A stretch of DNA of 64,000 nt from positions 21,674,001 to 21,738,000 of the forward strand of contig NC_135064.1 in assembly GCF_051401765.1 (NCBI RefSeq). The letters are read 5' to 3'. Within the stretch, counting starts at the first letter, position 1, and each line of letters begins with the position of its first letter. This DNA comes from Calliopsis andreniformis (lineage: Eukaryota > Arthropoda > Insecta > Hymenoptera > Andrenidae). The translations under genes and the position numbers were made by a program. Under the pieces are notes generated by a model. That model was given only the letters and a program-made list of their open reading frames with translations. It was not told the DNA's origin and did no database searches. This document shows positions 1 to 11,700 of this stretch, piece by piece.

Positions 1-670
1 ATGTCGGGAAACGTGAAAAATTGCGGCGAACGCTCGATCGGGAGGGGCGCGGAGGGCCAGCGTTTAGAGCCCCTCGATCCTGGTCTCTCTCAGAAACCCT
101 TCGTTACGATAGCTAGCTGTGGCAGCGCCGGAAGCAGCAGCAATCGAGGAATTGGCCGAAATAATCGTGGCTGATCGATCAGGCCAAGACTCGCGAACGA
201 ACAGTTTCGAACTCAGCAATCAAGTTACTGGCAATTCAATTTTAATGCTGCCCGTGACTCGGGCGGAACTGTAACGCGCAGAATTAATGATGAAACGGCT
301 GACAAGTGTGAGAGCACAGCCTTGGCGCAGCGTGAATTTAACAGGAAACGCTTGTGCTGGTGAAACTGCTCGAGGAACGTCAACTCTTCTACGACAGATC
401 AGCAGCATCTGAACTCGTGTTCCTGTTCTGCGTTAGGCAGGCTGAAGGTAATCGAGGCTGAAGCAGAGGGGAAGAATTGGGAACGATATGGGGGATTCTG
501 AAGTCTACCTTGCAACGTAGACGATTACGGTATAAGGTTTACAAGTAGTACAGAGGATAAAATTTGGTATCACTTAGTACAAATAAAGGTGTACTTCATG
601 AATTTCGTTTGTGAAGATGTCCATAGACTCATGTACGATAGTGTAGTTTCAACAGTCAATAACTAGGAAA

Positions 671-720
671 GAAAGTCGTATTTTGACATTTAGTATCCCC
701 TTAAAATGTCTGACACCTGT
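671..720 (-). repeat. Dispersed repeat R1, fragment
   Basis: Read on the minus strand, this begins AGGTGTCAGACATTTTAAGG and continues with ATGTCAAAATACGA. It matches the heads at 4219 (plus) and 45184 (plus), including the TGTCAAAATA block shared with the 45184 copy. Only the head is present; no 35-bp array is seen beside it. Confidence 0.6.
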
Positions 721-2418
721 TCTCAAAGACTCCGTTGCCTGATACCACAGCTGCCACTGTAATCATGAGCTCTTAACAGCAAAACTGTATCTAGCATATC
801 CTAGGGTGATACTCTCACAAGTGTAATAAAACTTTCCATTGAATCAAAGAAACTCCTCGAATCGTATCCACGTCAGATGCAAGGGAACGTAACGTTGGCT
901 ACTTGGCAGTAATTTCCAGCGACACTTCCCAATGTGCCCCGAATTGCTTTACTGCAGGCCATCTCGTTCGAAAGCTAAGAGGTGCACCATGTGGTAGAAT
1001 CCTTCGAGAGAGGATCGACCGCGGAAGCCTTAAAGTTTAATCGTCCCAGGCGCATACGTGTCGTCGATGCGCGGGGCTAAAGTCAACGCGACATCTGCTT
1101 CTACGAAGACAGGAACGACGGAGGAACCGTGAAACGGAAACGAGGAGGACGAGAAGAGCAACCGGGGGATAAGGGAAGGAATGGTGAGGGTCGGGAGCTT
1201 CACTTTCCAGCGAGACTGAATCTTTTATTCGTGTACCATTCCACTTTGTCGTGTACCCTATTCGTCCGTGGATGTGGAAACAGAGAAGAAGGTCACCAAG
1301 CTTCTTTTCGACCAGACGCTTTCTAATCGACTCGATGGCAATCCTACCCGTCGGCACGGATCGATTATCGACTCGACGGTTTTCCTATCGATACGGTTCC
1401 GCTGTCTAGCCACGTGTTTCAGGGGATCTCCTTGTGTTCGACAGGAGATGAACGCGACGAGCGATTTGTTTCGACTGAAGACGACACTCTTGTTTTTAAA
1501 GTTGGGACAAGACCTTGAAGGGAACGCGAAAACGTTGTTTTCCTCAGGAAGCCCCAGTGGGATCAGTATCGACTTCGAAAGTGAAAGCTGAAGGACGACT
1601 TCAACAGAGGATTACAAGTTTCTGCTTGCGTTTGTGGTACTTGGTGCAATGTGGATTGCAAGGTCGATTTTTCTAAGAAAAAATTATGCAACGAGACATG
1701 CATTTTGTTGCACAGAATTTTTCATTAAATATATATTTGAATCTTTAATAACCTTTATAGGTCGAAGCCTGTTGCACTCAGTTCGAACGTCAATCTAATA
1801 AAACAGCGCCTCGGTGACGCAGCGTTAATAAGCGGTACTCCACACAAATGGCACAGAACTAGAAAAGGGTGATGCTGAAGAGTTCATCCTTCTAATCATA
1901 ATATTTATCCCCTTCAGAACAAACAACTTATTCTTGGAAAAGCCTGCTGTGTCATCCATAGTAAAGGAGGTATTTTGAGAAACCGAGGGGATCTAAACGA
2001 GACGCTCTGTATACGATCCAAGTGAAATTTGCGATTTACGAGGAAACGAGAGTCTTCGTCTCATGCATGGAAAACGTTTTAGAGAGGTGCTCGCCAATGG
2101 ACGGTTCACGTAACGCCTCTTCCGCGACTAGAAATGTTTCCCAGGCAGCGGGGAGAAAAAGAACGCGACCCGGATGATGAGGTCACGTTGCATCCTTAGA
2201 CTAGCCTTCGTCCTGCATATCAAGGATCATGGATAGATCCTGTATATACCTTGCACGCGTCAGACGCTCAGTTTCCCTGATGTCTCGCACCCTCCGTCTC
2301 ATTCGGCTTCAGCACACGACAGGATGGGTTTTTATTTTTGCGAGGATATCGCGATGAATCATGAACCTGACACGACTCAGAGGTCTTTGCTGCTTCGTCG
2401 GTATCGTCTCAACGAATT

Positions 2419-2432
2419 TCACGATATCGTGA
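2419..2432. promoter_or_regulatory. 14-bp palindrome TCACGATATCGTGA
   Basis: Perfect palindrome containing CACGATATCGTG. It could be a dimeric factor site; no gene is recognised nearby. Confidence 0.35.
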
Positions 2433-3059
2433 CAGAAACGAACCTAACAAATTTATAACTGAACCGTATTCCGATATCGCAGGAATTCGGGAACTCGTAA
2501 AGACGACACGACACTTCGTCCATCGATCTAGCCGACTCGTAAACTTAACTTCACTTCCGAATCGGAGGATTTTTTTAGGGGTCCGATTGGTCAGTTTAGT
2601 TTTACGTGTGCGCTAGAGAAACGAGCGACACGAAAATTGTTTGCCGACCACTTTTAGAGAGATCGTCGCTGGTGAACAGAAACTAAATTGCAAAGATATC
2701 CTCTGTCTTCTCAGGAAACATAAAGTTGTCGCGGAAGTTATACAAGTTTCTACGACTTTTAGATTTATTGCTGGATATCCATGCAGTCAGTCGAATTCAC
2801 ACACTATTATCCATTCGCTGTTTTATAACATTCTCTAAAGTAATTTATACGATTTGTATTTGAATATATGGAACTAGAGTTTCACGTTTTACGATCGGGG
2901 AAAGTTCTTCAAAATTAGTGGAATGTTAAAATTTGATACTGCAACAGATATCTACGATTAAGAGTAATATGTTCCGAATACCCCATTTAAGAATCCTCAA
3001 CTAATACCAAAAGACATCGTACTGATTAATTTCGAATATATTAAAAAACTGCAATAATA

Positions 3060-3121
3060 TTAGGTGCTAGCAGTAGTAGTACTATTAGGTAATACTATTA
3101 GTACTACTCACGTACCTACTA
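3060..3121. repeat. Hairpin of AGTAGTACTA arms
   Basis: AGTAGTACTATTAG (3075-3088) pairs with CTATTAGTACTACT (3095-3108) at 13 of 14 positions around a 6-nt loop. The outer TAGGTGC and GTACCTA also pair loosely. Likely simple-sequence derived; no coding. Confidence 0.6.
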
Positions 3122-3242
3122 CCCCTGACAAAAAGTTATTTAAAAATACTACCGTACCAAACCCATCCAATTTCCCCATACATTTTCTACATCCATACGA
3201 TAGCATTTTACATTTAAAAAACTAAGTACAATGTTTCAAATA

Positions 3243-3293
3243 ACTTCACATTCTTACGTCTGGCCACAGACCTTTCATGCTAGGGTTAATACC
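3243..3293 (-). repeat. Possible piggyBac-like end fragment
   Basis: Read on the minus strand from about 3293: TTAACCCTAGCATGAAAGG, then TCTGTGGCCAGAC. This resembles the end of the 35886 element (TTAACCCTGGAATGGCACAC, CTGG...GGAC). The other end was not found. Confidence 0.28.
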
Positions 3294-4218
3294 TAATGAT
3301 TTCCCCCAAAAAATCCACAAACACGATAACAGTCTTCCCCGCCCCAAAATCCTCGTCACCCTGAAACCGTCGCAACGAGCTCCCCACTAATGAGTATAGA
3401 TCATCCTAGCGAGGGTGGCGAGGCGCGCGAGCATTAATCGTATCAGTCTGTCTCGCCGCGACGGGAGGCGTCGCGTTAAGGCAGGTAAATTAGCCTCGAG
3501 AGTGTCGAGAAGCGTAGCACGGAAGGCGAACACGTTCGCCCCGAGCGGGGGCCCTCGCGCGCGTCCACCGACGGCCAGAAAGCTGCAAGCGAAGGGTGTA
3601 AATTGCCGGCAGGAGACACGAAGGCCGATGGAAATATGTCTCGGTCCGAAGAACGTCGGGGACTTGTTGAATGGCGGAAGCTCGGCTCCATCGCGAACAA
3701 TGCGGCTTAATTGAAAGATGTATCCGCGCGCTGGTACCGTGGCGGCGAGCCGCGGGGCCGATCCCCCTCGATTTCGCTCCTCTCGGCTGCCACGAACCAG
3801 CTCCGACGATATTTATGCGATCCCGACGACGCGATACACGCGCGTACACGCGAGCCTGATTTGTGGGACGCGTTCGAAAGTCTCTCGCGGAAACTCACGA
3901 CAGCCGGTTCACGGTGACCCAGAGAACTGGGGAAAGTGTTCCTGACAGTTTCGAAGAGATACGCCCGTATATACGGGTTGATCGAGGAGCGTGGCGGAGT
4001 TTCTGCTTTATGCAGAGTGTCTTCCTTTAGTTCGTTCGAGAGAAAGTTTGAACGAGATTAATAGGGAAAAGGATATTTTGGAGAATGGTGGCAAATGTGT
4101 GGGCTATTGTTATGGAATCAGTCCTGGGTATCGTGATGCTGAGAGGGATTTATTACCGTGTGTCTTATAATAGGGTTACTTTCTCAGTTGTGTGTTATTG
4201 TTGAGGAAGTTTGCCGAC
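3294..4218. other. CpG-rich patch without a recognised gene
   Basis: 3400-3950 is strongly CpG-rich, and several overlapping R/P-rich frames on both strands result from that composition. A donor-like GGCAG|GTAAAT at 3478-3488 ends an arginine-rich frame but has no supporting domain. Could be a promoter or enhancer. Confidence 0.5.
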
Positions 4219-4310
4219 AGGTGTCAGAAATTTTAAGGGGTGATTATACGCGCAAAGTAAAATGAAAAGGAAGATAGAGGAAATTGTGTCTGAGGATTTG
4301 TATTCTAGGT
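4219..4310 (+). repeat. Dispersed repeat R1, copy beside the 35-bp array
   Basis: Begins AGGTGTCAGAAATTTTAAGG and continues GGTGATTATA. Similarity to the 45184 copy extends about 80 bp (AATGAAAAGGAAGA..., GGAAATTGTGTCTGAG). It precedes the 35-bp tandem array at 4351, the same arrangement as at 45184. Confidence 0.62.
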
Positions 4311-4350
4311 ATTCGTTGTTGAGGTGGCGTCTAAAATACGCGTGAAGCGT

Positions 4351-4540
4351 GTCTGGCTAGGGGCACATTCTACTGATTCCTCTATGTCTGACTAGAGGCA
4401 TATTCTACTTATTTCGCTGTGCCTTATTAGGGACATATTCTACTAATATTACTGTGTCTGATTAGGCACCATCTACTCTACTGATTTCACTGTGTCTGAT
4501 TCGGGACATATTCTACTAATTTTACTGTGTCTGCCTACAA
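4351..4540 (+). repeat. 35-bp tandem satellite, five units
   Basis: The motif GTCTG or its variant recurs at 4351, 4386, 4421, 4456, 4494 and 4529, so the period is 35 bp with one 38-bp unit. Each unit reads roughly GTCTGATTAGGGACATATTC followed by TACT(g/a)ATT(t/c)(c/a)ACTGT. Units are diverged, so the array is old. There are no spacers between units. The same unit occurs in reverse orientation at 45317-45511. Confidence 0.82.
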
Positions 4541-7500
4541 TATTATTGAAATAAAAGTAAATAGAAATAAATACAGATAATTGTAAAATATTGTATGCCA
4601 TCTTTTTACAGATAAAAATATTTTGCAAGTTCGAAGCTTCATATTTTTTTTTCCATATGTAATACAGTAGCGTTGAAACTTCCTACACAGTCTAATTTTT
4701 TTTATATAAAATACTCTGTGAATAATTACGTGCTTAAGGATTGTGAAGGAAATGAGGTAGATAAAAAGTTCAAATTTATGGCGTGCATGTGACATGCAAG
4801 GGGTACAAGCCGTGGATATCATAGAATTAAGCTTTTTTAGAAGTCCTTTACCTCACTTCTATGTAGTCTGCACACGACCATAATAAATTAGAAAATGATA
4901 AGGAGAATTTGCTTTTTTTTATCCTCGTAAAAACTGCAGTTCGCTAAATCAGACAAATTCTGATTATATTTTAATATCTATTTAAAAGAATGACTTTGGG
5001 TGTTGAAATTTCAGCGAAAAGTAATTTTCTGTGACTTATGACGTAAAAATTCGCCTGTCTCTGAAAAAGTTACATGAGCACCATCTGCACTCGACCGTCG
5101 ACAGACCGATACCGATGAAGTTGTTATGCTAATGACGAAGTTCGATCGGTACTCAGAGCAAGTTACTGGAAACGTGAACAGCCCAGTAACGTTACGAACA
5201 GGTTTATTACGTGTATAATTAATTAATTAACTTACGCCGTGTAAACAGGTGTACGTTAATTACTGCCTGTGCGTAATGAATCGGGTAAATACGTAACAAT
5301 ATTAAATGGGCAAAAGGGAAACTTCCGACAGCCCTGCAAAGGGGAAGCTTACGGAGAGACAAAAAAAATAACAGCCTTGTAATTAAAGTCGACAAACAAT
5401 GATGCATAATAAAAAAATATTACTTTACATTTGCAATTTTTAATGCAGATGGACAAAGATATTACTTTAGTTCCATAATCAGTTTTAAAATTAATAGATA
5501 AATGATTCATAAATATATCAGTGTAGGTACTAAAATGAATGTATCAAAAAAGATCTACTTTTATACTTAAATTCGTAGAATCCCATATTTAATTAGAAAA
5601 TAGGCATTTTTTTATTTATATGTCGTAAAGTTGTGAAAATATGATTTTTTTCTAAAGTTATGTCAAAACAATGTACTATCCTATTTGTATTAAACATAAA
5701 AGCAAGCTCTTTATCACACTGAAAGAAAGTCCTCATTTATTCTCAGTGCAAGAGCAGACTTTCTTGTTAATTTCCGGCTTGCTATTCTTTAGGATCTTTT
5801 TAAGCTCTCTGTCTTTGTACCTTTCTACCAAACCATTCCCAACAACATGGAAGCCCTTTCATTAATGATATAATAGTTTACCTTAATATTCAGAAAATGT
5901 AAAGAATAAAAGCTCTGGAAACATTAATCTTACATACTACTTACTCTCTAATTATTTTAAAAACAAATATCATACTTTCATGTTACAGCAGGTGAAAAGT
6001 TGAAAAATTGAAAAGTTTCGAAAACTTGATAACCATGCACACAGTTAATTCCCAATTGTGGCCTTTGTGCTTTTAAACAGCGCTGAACTTGCCATTTCAG
6101 GGAAACGAGTTTTTAAGCGTTGCTCAAAGCGTAATTCTAGCCAGCGGTCGAAACACCAGCGATCGATCCTCTAAACTTCTTTATCTGCCAATTAAACTTG
6201 CATCTATTCATCAGATAACGCGACGACTTCATGAAACTTCTGCGAACTTCGACTACCCGATAATGCGAAGGTTTCTTGTTGCAAAATTAGAAACAGTGTT
6301 TGTAACTTGTAGGGCATTAAACTTAATAGGTATCTTAAACACAAGAGAAGATCAAAGTTAAACTCACCCTCTCCATTTAGCGATAGAAAATGCACCTTTT
6401 GACACTTGTACTAACCTGAAACATGAAACACATAATTAATTAAATGATTACTCTGTAGGTACTGTAAATTCAATAACTGTTACAAATATCCGCTCAAAAT
6501 TTCTATTATTATTTCTCACAACGGGAAGATTGATTCTTGAATACCAGAAAACCAAATACCACTATCTACTTAAGAACGAAGTCAGATTCAAAGGGTAATT
6601 AATTTTGAAAACACGAATTAAAGACCCGCCAGGAATATACAAGCAACAGCGTTCGTACTTCTATTTGTATGCCCCATCAGGATTTCGTTGTTAGGGCAAA
6701 TTCCCAGAGCCGTCATTCTCTACTTAATTTGCGTCCTATACGCTTTTCATTAAGGATCGTCGCATATGCGAATGACAAGCATACTATAGTGGCACGACAC
6801 ACTCGAAACGCTCATTCGCCTCTTATCTCCTTTTATTCTCTCGCTGGTGGTCGGTGGCGGCACGACAACCCTTTTACGCGAGTTTCCCCATGAGGAAAAA
6901 CATTTACCATCGCCCATACCATCCAACCGGTTTATCCTCCCTTGTCCTCCACTCTATCCCGTTGCGCTACTCTACTGTCCTTTCGCCTCCCTCTGCCTCG
7001 CTGACTTCTTTCTTCTTGAGCTTCTTCACCCAGCTTTTTCATTTCCCGAGATAGAGAGAGCGAGAGACGAGCCAGTACTAATTAAATCCAGTGCCGTTGT
7101 GCAAGAGAACGAGCCAACGTCCCCACATTTTTCTACTGCCGACGCTTACTAAGCCTTGTTTCTTAATTAAAAATATAGTTTATCCGGAGGATGTTCGACT
7201 GCGTTCAAAGAACTGACGTTTCCTGTTGCCGATAATAACGAAGAGACGATTAGTTGGTGGACTCAGAGCACGAATCAGTTTTTTCTTCGGATGGCAAACT
7301 CATCTGTTGAAATTGCTTTGCTAAAGCTTTATCTCCTTGAAAGGTTTTTGACCGTTTGAAAATTTTTAAATTTTCGAATTTTTGAATTTTTGTATTTTTG
7401 TATTTTCAAATTTTCAAATTTTTGAATTTTTGAATTTTCAAATTTTCAAAGATGCAAATTCGCAAATATTCAAATATTTAAATCTCCAAGCACTGAAATG

Positions 7501-8602
7501 TTCAAAAATTAACTTCCCAAAAAATGAAACATTTCTATCTTTAAATTTTGAAATAGTAAAATTTTGCAAAACCTAGACCTGGAAAGCTCTCCTCATCAGT
7601 ATTTTCGTATCAATAGAAGGTCCAGGAAACAGCCGCACATTTCCATTATCTCTCTGTCTCCAAAACTTCACCCCCAATTCCTCTCACGCTCCACTTCAAA
7701 TTCATTACACTCCGAACAGCCTTCCAACCACTTCCAAATCCCTAACGCCTCGAATCGAGCCCGGTTTCGAAATACGCTCGAAAAGTCGACGGAACGTCGA
7801 CCAGCGAAACTAGGCGGCACGAGGCGAGCCTTATAATCGTATTCTAAGCCGACTCAGTTTATCTCGCTCCTCCGAATGAATAATACAGCGGCCAGAAATA
7901 TAATTGGACGAGCTGTATAAAGGCGGAAAGTTAGGGACGGACACGCAAAGGAAACAAGCCTCTGGTAAAAGTACACGAAGGAGAGTGGAGGGTTGGAGGT
8001 GGCCGAAGGGCTAGAGGGTAGTCGAGCGGCGCAGGATGTATGGTTCCTAATTATTTTGCGAGCTGTACGTTCTTTCTCTCTTTCTTCTTCCCTGGACACC
8101 CCCTGCTGAAACAGATCTCAATGTGGAACGAGAGAAAAACGAAAAAGGAGGAGGGGAAAGAAAAAGATGCGGTGGCAAACGAGGCACGAGTAACCAGAGC
8201 CTACGGACGCGGAAGAATATTTCTGCGTGCAGGCCGCGCGAGAGCCAAGAGAACCGCCAGAGAAAAAGTGGCACCGGCCAGCGTGCTTACGGGGAATGAA
8301 ATACTGGAAACTGTTTCACTGGGCTCGCAGCAGGATACAAGCGGACCTAGGCTCCTCTTCCTGTTTATGGCTAAGCCCTTGCAAGTCTGCACTCGGTATC
8401 GAGGCTAGCCTGAGCATTTTCCAACGCTGTTAATAACGGAGAGAGCACTTGCTCTGGAACGTCTACTGGCTGAATGCTACAACGGACGTTTATAATCTCG
8501 CCTGGGGGAAAAAGCGCCCAGCGTCGCCCGAAATCCTACGTGAGCGACTCCTAGGCTTTACTTCTTGATTAACTCGTGCTTTGGATTCAATTCAGATGGT
8601 AG
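4541..8602. other. AT-rich noncoding stretch
   Basis: Mostly AT-rich intergenic or intronic DNA. It contains the low-complexity tract at 7357 and a purine run with GAGAG words near 7050-7070 (possible GAGA sites). No supported coding frame. Confidence 0.6.
7357..7450 (+). repeat. AATTTTTG/AATTTTC low-complexity tract
   Basis: Degenerate 8-10 bp units (TTTGAATTTTTG, TTTTCAAATT) repeated across about 95 bp. It yields a repetitive NFQIFEF-type frame that should not be taken as coding. Confidence 0.85.
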
Positions 8603-8745
8603 TTGAAGCGTTGAGAGCAACAAGGTCTAAGCTCACTACTCGGAAAAATTGTTTGTTATAAATTAATGCTACTAACTCAGTGCTGGAAAAAATGTGACCC
8701 TCGGGGGACATCACTCTAGTGATATTTTCTGATTTTTATGAAACT
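8603..8745. repeat. Diverged copy of MITE family R2
   Basis: Shares GCGTTGAGAGCAA, then CTCGGAAAAATTG (here ACTCGGAAAAATTG), then TAAATTAATGCTACTAACTC and GGAAAAAATG, in the same order and similar spacing as 56570-56700. The right arm (about 8700-8745) is badly decayed. Confidence 0.6.
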
Positions 8746-11700
8746 CGGTATACGATCTATAGGAAGATAACTTGAGTTCTTAGAGACAAGAATCCTTCCA
8801 TAAAAGATTATAGAGAAAACAATTTTTATAAAATATTGGAAACAGAAGAGTGCTTTCGAAAGTTCGTAAAGACAGTTGCTTTCGTTGAATTAAAACTAGA
8901 ATTGCTACATTTAATCGAAACACTCTCGATAATCTCTATCCTAATGTAATGCTAAGCGTAAAATCAAATTCAGAGCAGGAGCAACTGAGACCGCGTAACC
9001 ATCGACAAAGGCTCCTCCTGGCTTGAATGAATATTGCAAATTGCGTTTAATGTAATGCTCACCGCGGGTGAATATGTACAGTTCGCGCTAATGGAAACGT
9101 ATCGTGATATCACATCTGCATTGCTGACTACAAATTGGCTCTTTAAGCCAATACCGTTCTATTACCGTCTGACTAACGGCGTCTGTGATTATTTCTCGAC
9201 GATTAGAAATCATAACGCGTCTTAAAGCTATGGAAATTTTGGAGATTTGATAAATTCGACAGAACACATAACTTTTTACTCCCATAAAATACAAAAGTGT
9301 TAACTTTTGGTAATTCTTGAGCTGAATCAGAAAAAAAGAAGCATGACACAAATCTATCTCAGCAGTTCAATAGGGAATTTTATATAGTGTAATCGCATGA
9401 CGATAAATAAAAACGATCGCATACTCTTTCGGATATTTTCTCTCTACACTCGAGCGTCGAATCTCTACGTTCCGTGTGCACGATATGGTCGTAAAACTCT
9501 TCCTTGGCTACAAATTCTTGCCAGCATCATGCGATTCTGTCCCTCGCCGATATCGAAAATGGAGCTCAAAAGCTAGAGCATTATGCATCAACGAAGAAAG
9601 CATAAGTGAACCAGGGACAAGTCTCTGAAACCCTATATATCTACCAGGCAAGATTAATGTTACTCCAACTTGTCGAGACACATTAGGAATTGAGCTACCA
9701 CAGTTTCTTCGTGAACTTGCTCACTTTCTTGAAACTATTTCAATAGAGAGGGATTCTGTGTCTAAAAAGTGAGGAAAGGATGATCTTGGATATAGAAGGC
9801 TTTTGTGGCTGAAACTTGACAATAGGTACTCTGAAATTGAGAAGCTGGAAATATCATCTTGAAAGTGGCGTAATTGATTTTCCTTCGGTTTCTTAAGAGC
9901 AAGAAAGTATTGAGCACGATGGTAGCTAGGGCACGTGAATATTGCATCAACGTAGAGACTTTGAACAGTAGTTGGGCAACAGTCGAGTAAGTGACGGGTC
10001 TTTTTGCCGATCGCTCTCTGTCATCGGAGCCAAGCATTAACCTGGCAATTAATTTCCCGGTTGCTTACGATGCCAACGTCATGCAAGGGCTAATTGTCCT
10101 TCTATCAACATAATAGAGTACGTAGTAAACCACGGGCCATCACTAAGTACGATCATCAGAATATTCTACGAGGCAGCAGTATGTACTTTACGACGTGTAC
10201 TCTGCTTCGGGCTCAGAGACCTGAGCGTGACAAGATAATTACTGCTCCGTGAAATGTATTTACCTAATTCACGTTTGAAATTTCGGCTGGAGGAGGAATA
10301 GTTCTGCAATTAATCTCGACAGTTTTTGGGTTAAAATGCGCGTGTCACATGCTTGCTCTTGGAATGAATTACAATTTGATAAGGTAGGGTTAATTCCCTT
10401 TAACAGTTGGATTGGGGCGAGACCAGATCTCTGAACTTCTATACAGAGCAATTTAATTGTAAAAAGTATACTGTAGTAGTAACTCGAGCTAAAAGCAAAT
10501 ACCATGTACCTCAGAATAGCAAAATTTATCTCACTGACATGGAAATGAATATCTCTCCAAGATTATGTCAAATCAAATTTATACTAGATCAAGTCCTTCG
10601 GAACTACTAGCACCTCAAATAAATTAAATACTCTAGATAGCTTTAATTTTCCCCATTCGTTCTTTCAAACCCCGATTTATTCCCTCACAGAGAAAGCTCT
10701 CCTTCCTACTTCCTCCCCTTTCCATCCATTCCTGGCCATTCATCACAAATCCAGTACCATTCCGCTCCTTCTGAATCCTCTCTTCCAGCAAAATAGTAGC
10801 CATAGTTCCCAAAACACAAATGCCAAACACCAAAAAAATCTATTTTCATGAATCCACAGCGAAATAAATTCCATCACAGTCTCTCTCAAGAGCAAATATC
10901 TAAGGGTCACAAAAATGTTCTGACCTGGGACAACACCTTCGATAAACGACACTTGAAGCGTCTTTTCCACGTTGTATCGGCACGTGCCCCGTGGTCGATG
11001 CTAGACTTCAGCCAGGAAGGCGTGCCCAACGAGATAACGGGTGCACGATGAAAACACACATCGCGGCGAGTCCACGCCACCGCACTGGCTACGCTGGTTC
11101 ACCGAGAACGATAACGTTATCGTGCCTTGCCTCCTCGTTATCGGCCCTTCGAGGCGGCAGCACCCAACCCCTTTTCACGAATGAACTTTCAAGGTAATCG
11201 ACTCGGGGAGGACTCGTGGCCTGCACGCTAAACACTTCGCCGCGCGACCCTTCGAGCACGCTGTTGCTTCGGTTACGACGCGGTTGGGACAAACATGGGA
11301 AAATTATGGGCTCTGCTCGGCCAACTTGCTCGCGCGCGAATAATTGATCTCGTGAATGGGAGCGCGGTTACGTGCGTCGGTTTCCTGATCCCCCGTGCCA
11401 GAAGGGAGGTAATCGGGATGTTTTTATTGGCCAGCAATGCCGTTAAGGCGAAGAATTTTCAGGGATTACTGTTTTTCCGATACACCAGCTTTTATTATTT
11501 ACACGAAAATTGAATGCTGCTCTGGGAGTATCGAGATGGTTATGTTTTTGGTAGATTCTATAATAATATTTATAGAGTGTTGGTATAAACAATAATAATA
11601 AATAATAAAGTAAACCCTCTAGAAAGGAGCCTTTGGTAGAAATTATGGGGTAGAATTTTTACATTCTGTCGATAGGGGAGAAAAAAGGAAAAGTGTTGAT

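Larger units (their letters stand above)
1..3059. other. Noncoding; no gene recognised
   Basis: Mixed-composition DNA with an R1 repeat fragment (671-720), a TATCGATA site (1386) and a palindrome (2419). Frames of about 100 codons at 1037-1357 (minus) and 1268-1591 (plus) overlap each other and resemble no family. Confidence 0.6.

Noticed and set aside
3415..3714. Arginine-rich 99-codon frame with an internal donor-like GTAAAT
   Set aside because: Overlapping frames are open on both strands because of CpG-rich composition; no motif or acceptor supports an exon.
4351..4540. Regularly spaced repeats considered as a CRISPR array
   Set aside because: Units are directly abutting and diverged, with no unique spacers, in a eukaryotic sequence with no cas genes.
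7382..7576. 64-codon repetitive peptide frame (NFQIFEF pattern)
   Set aside because: Produced by the AATTTT low-complexity tract.
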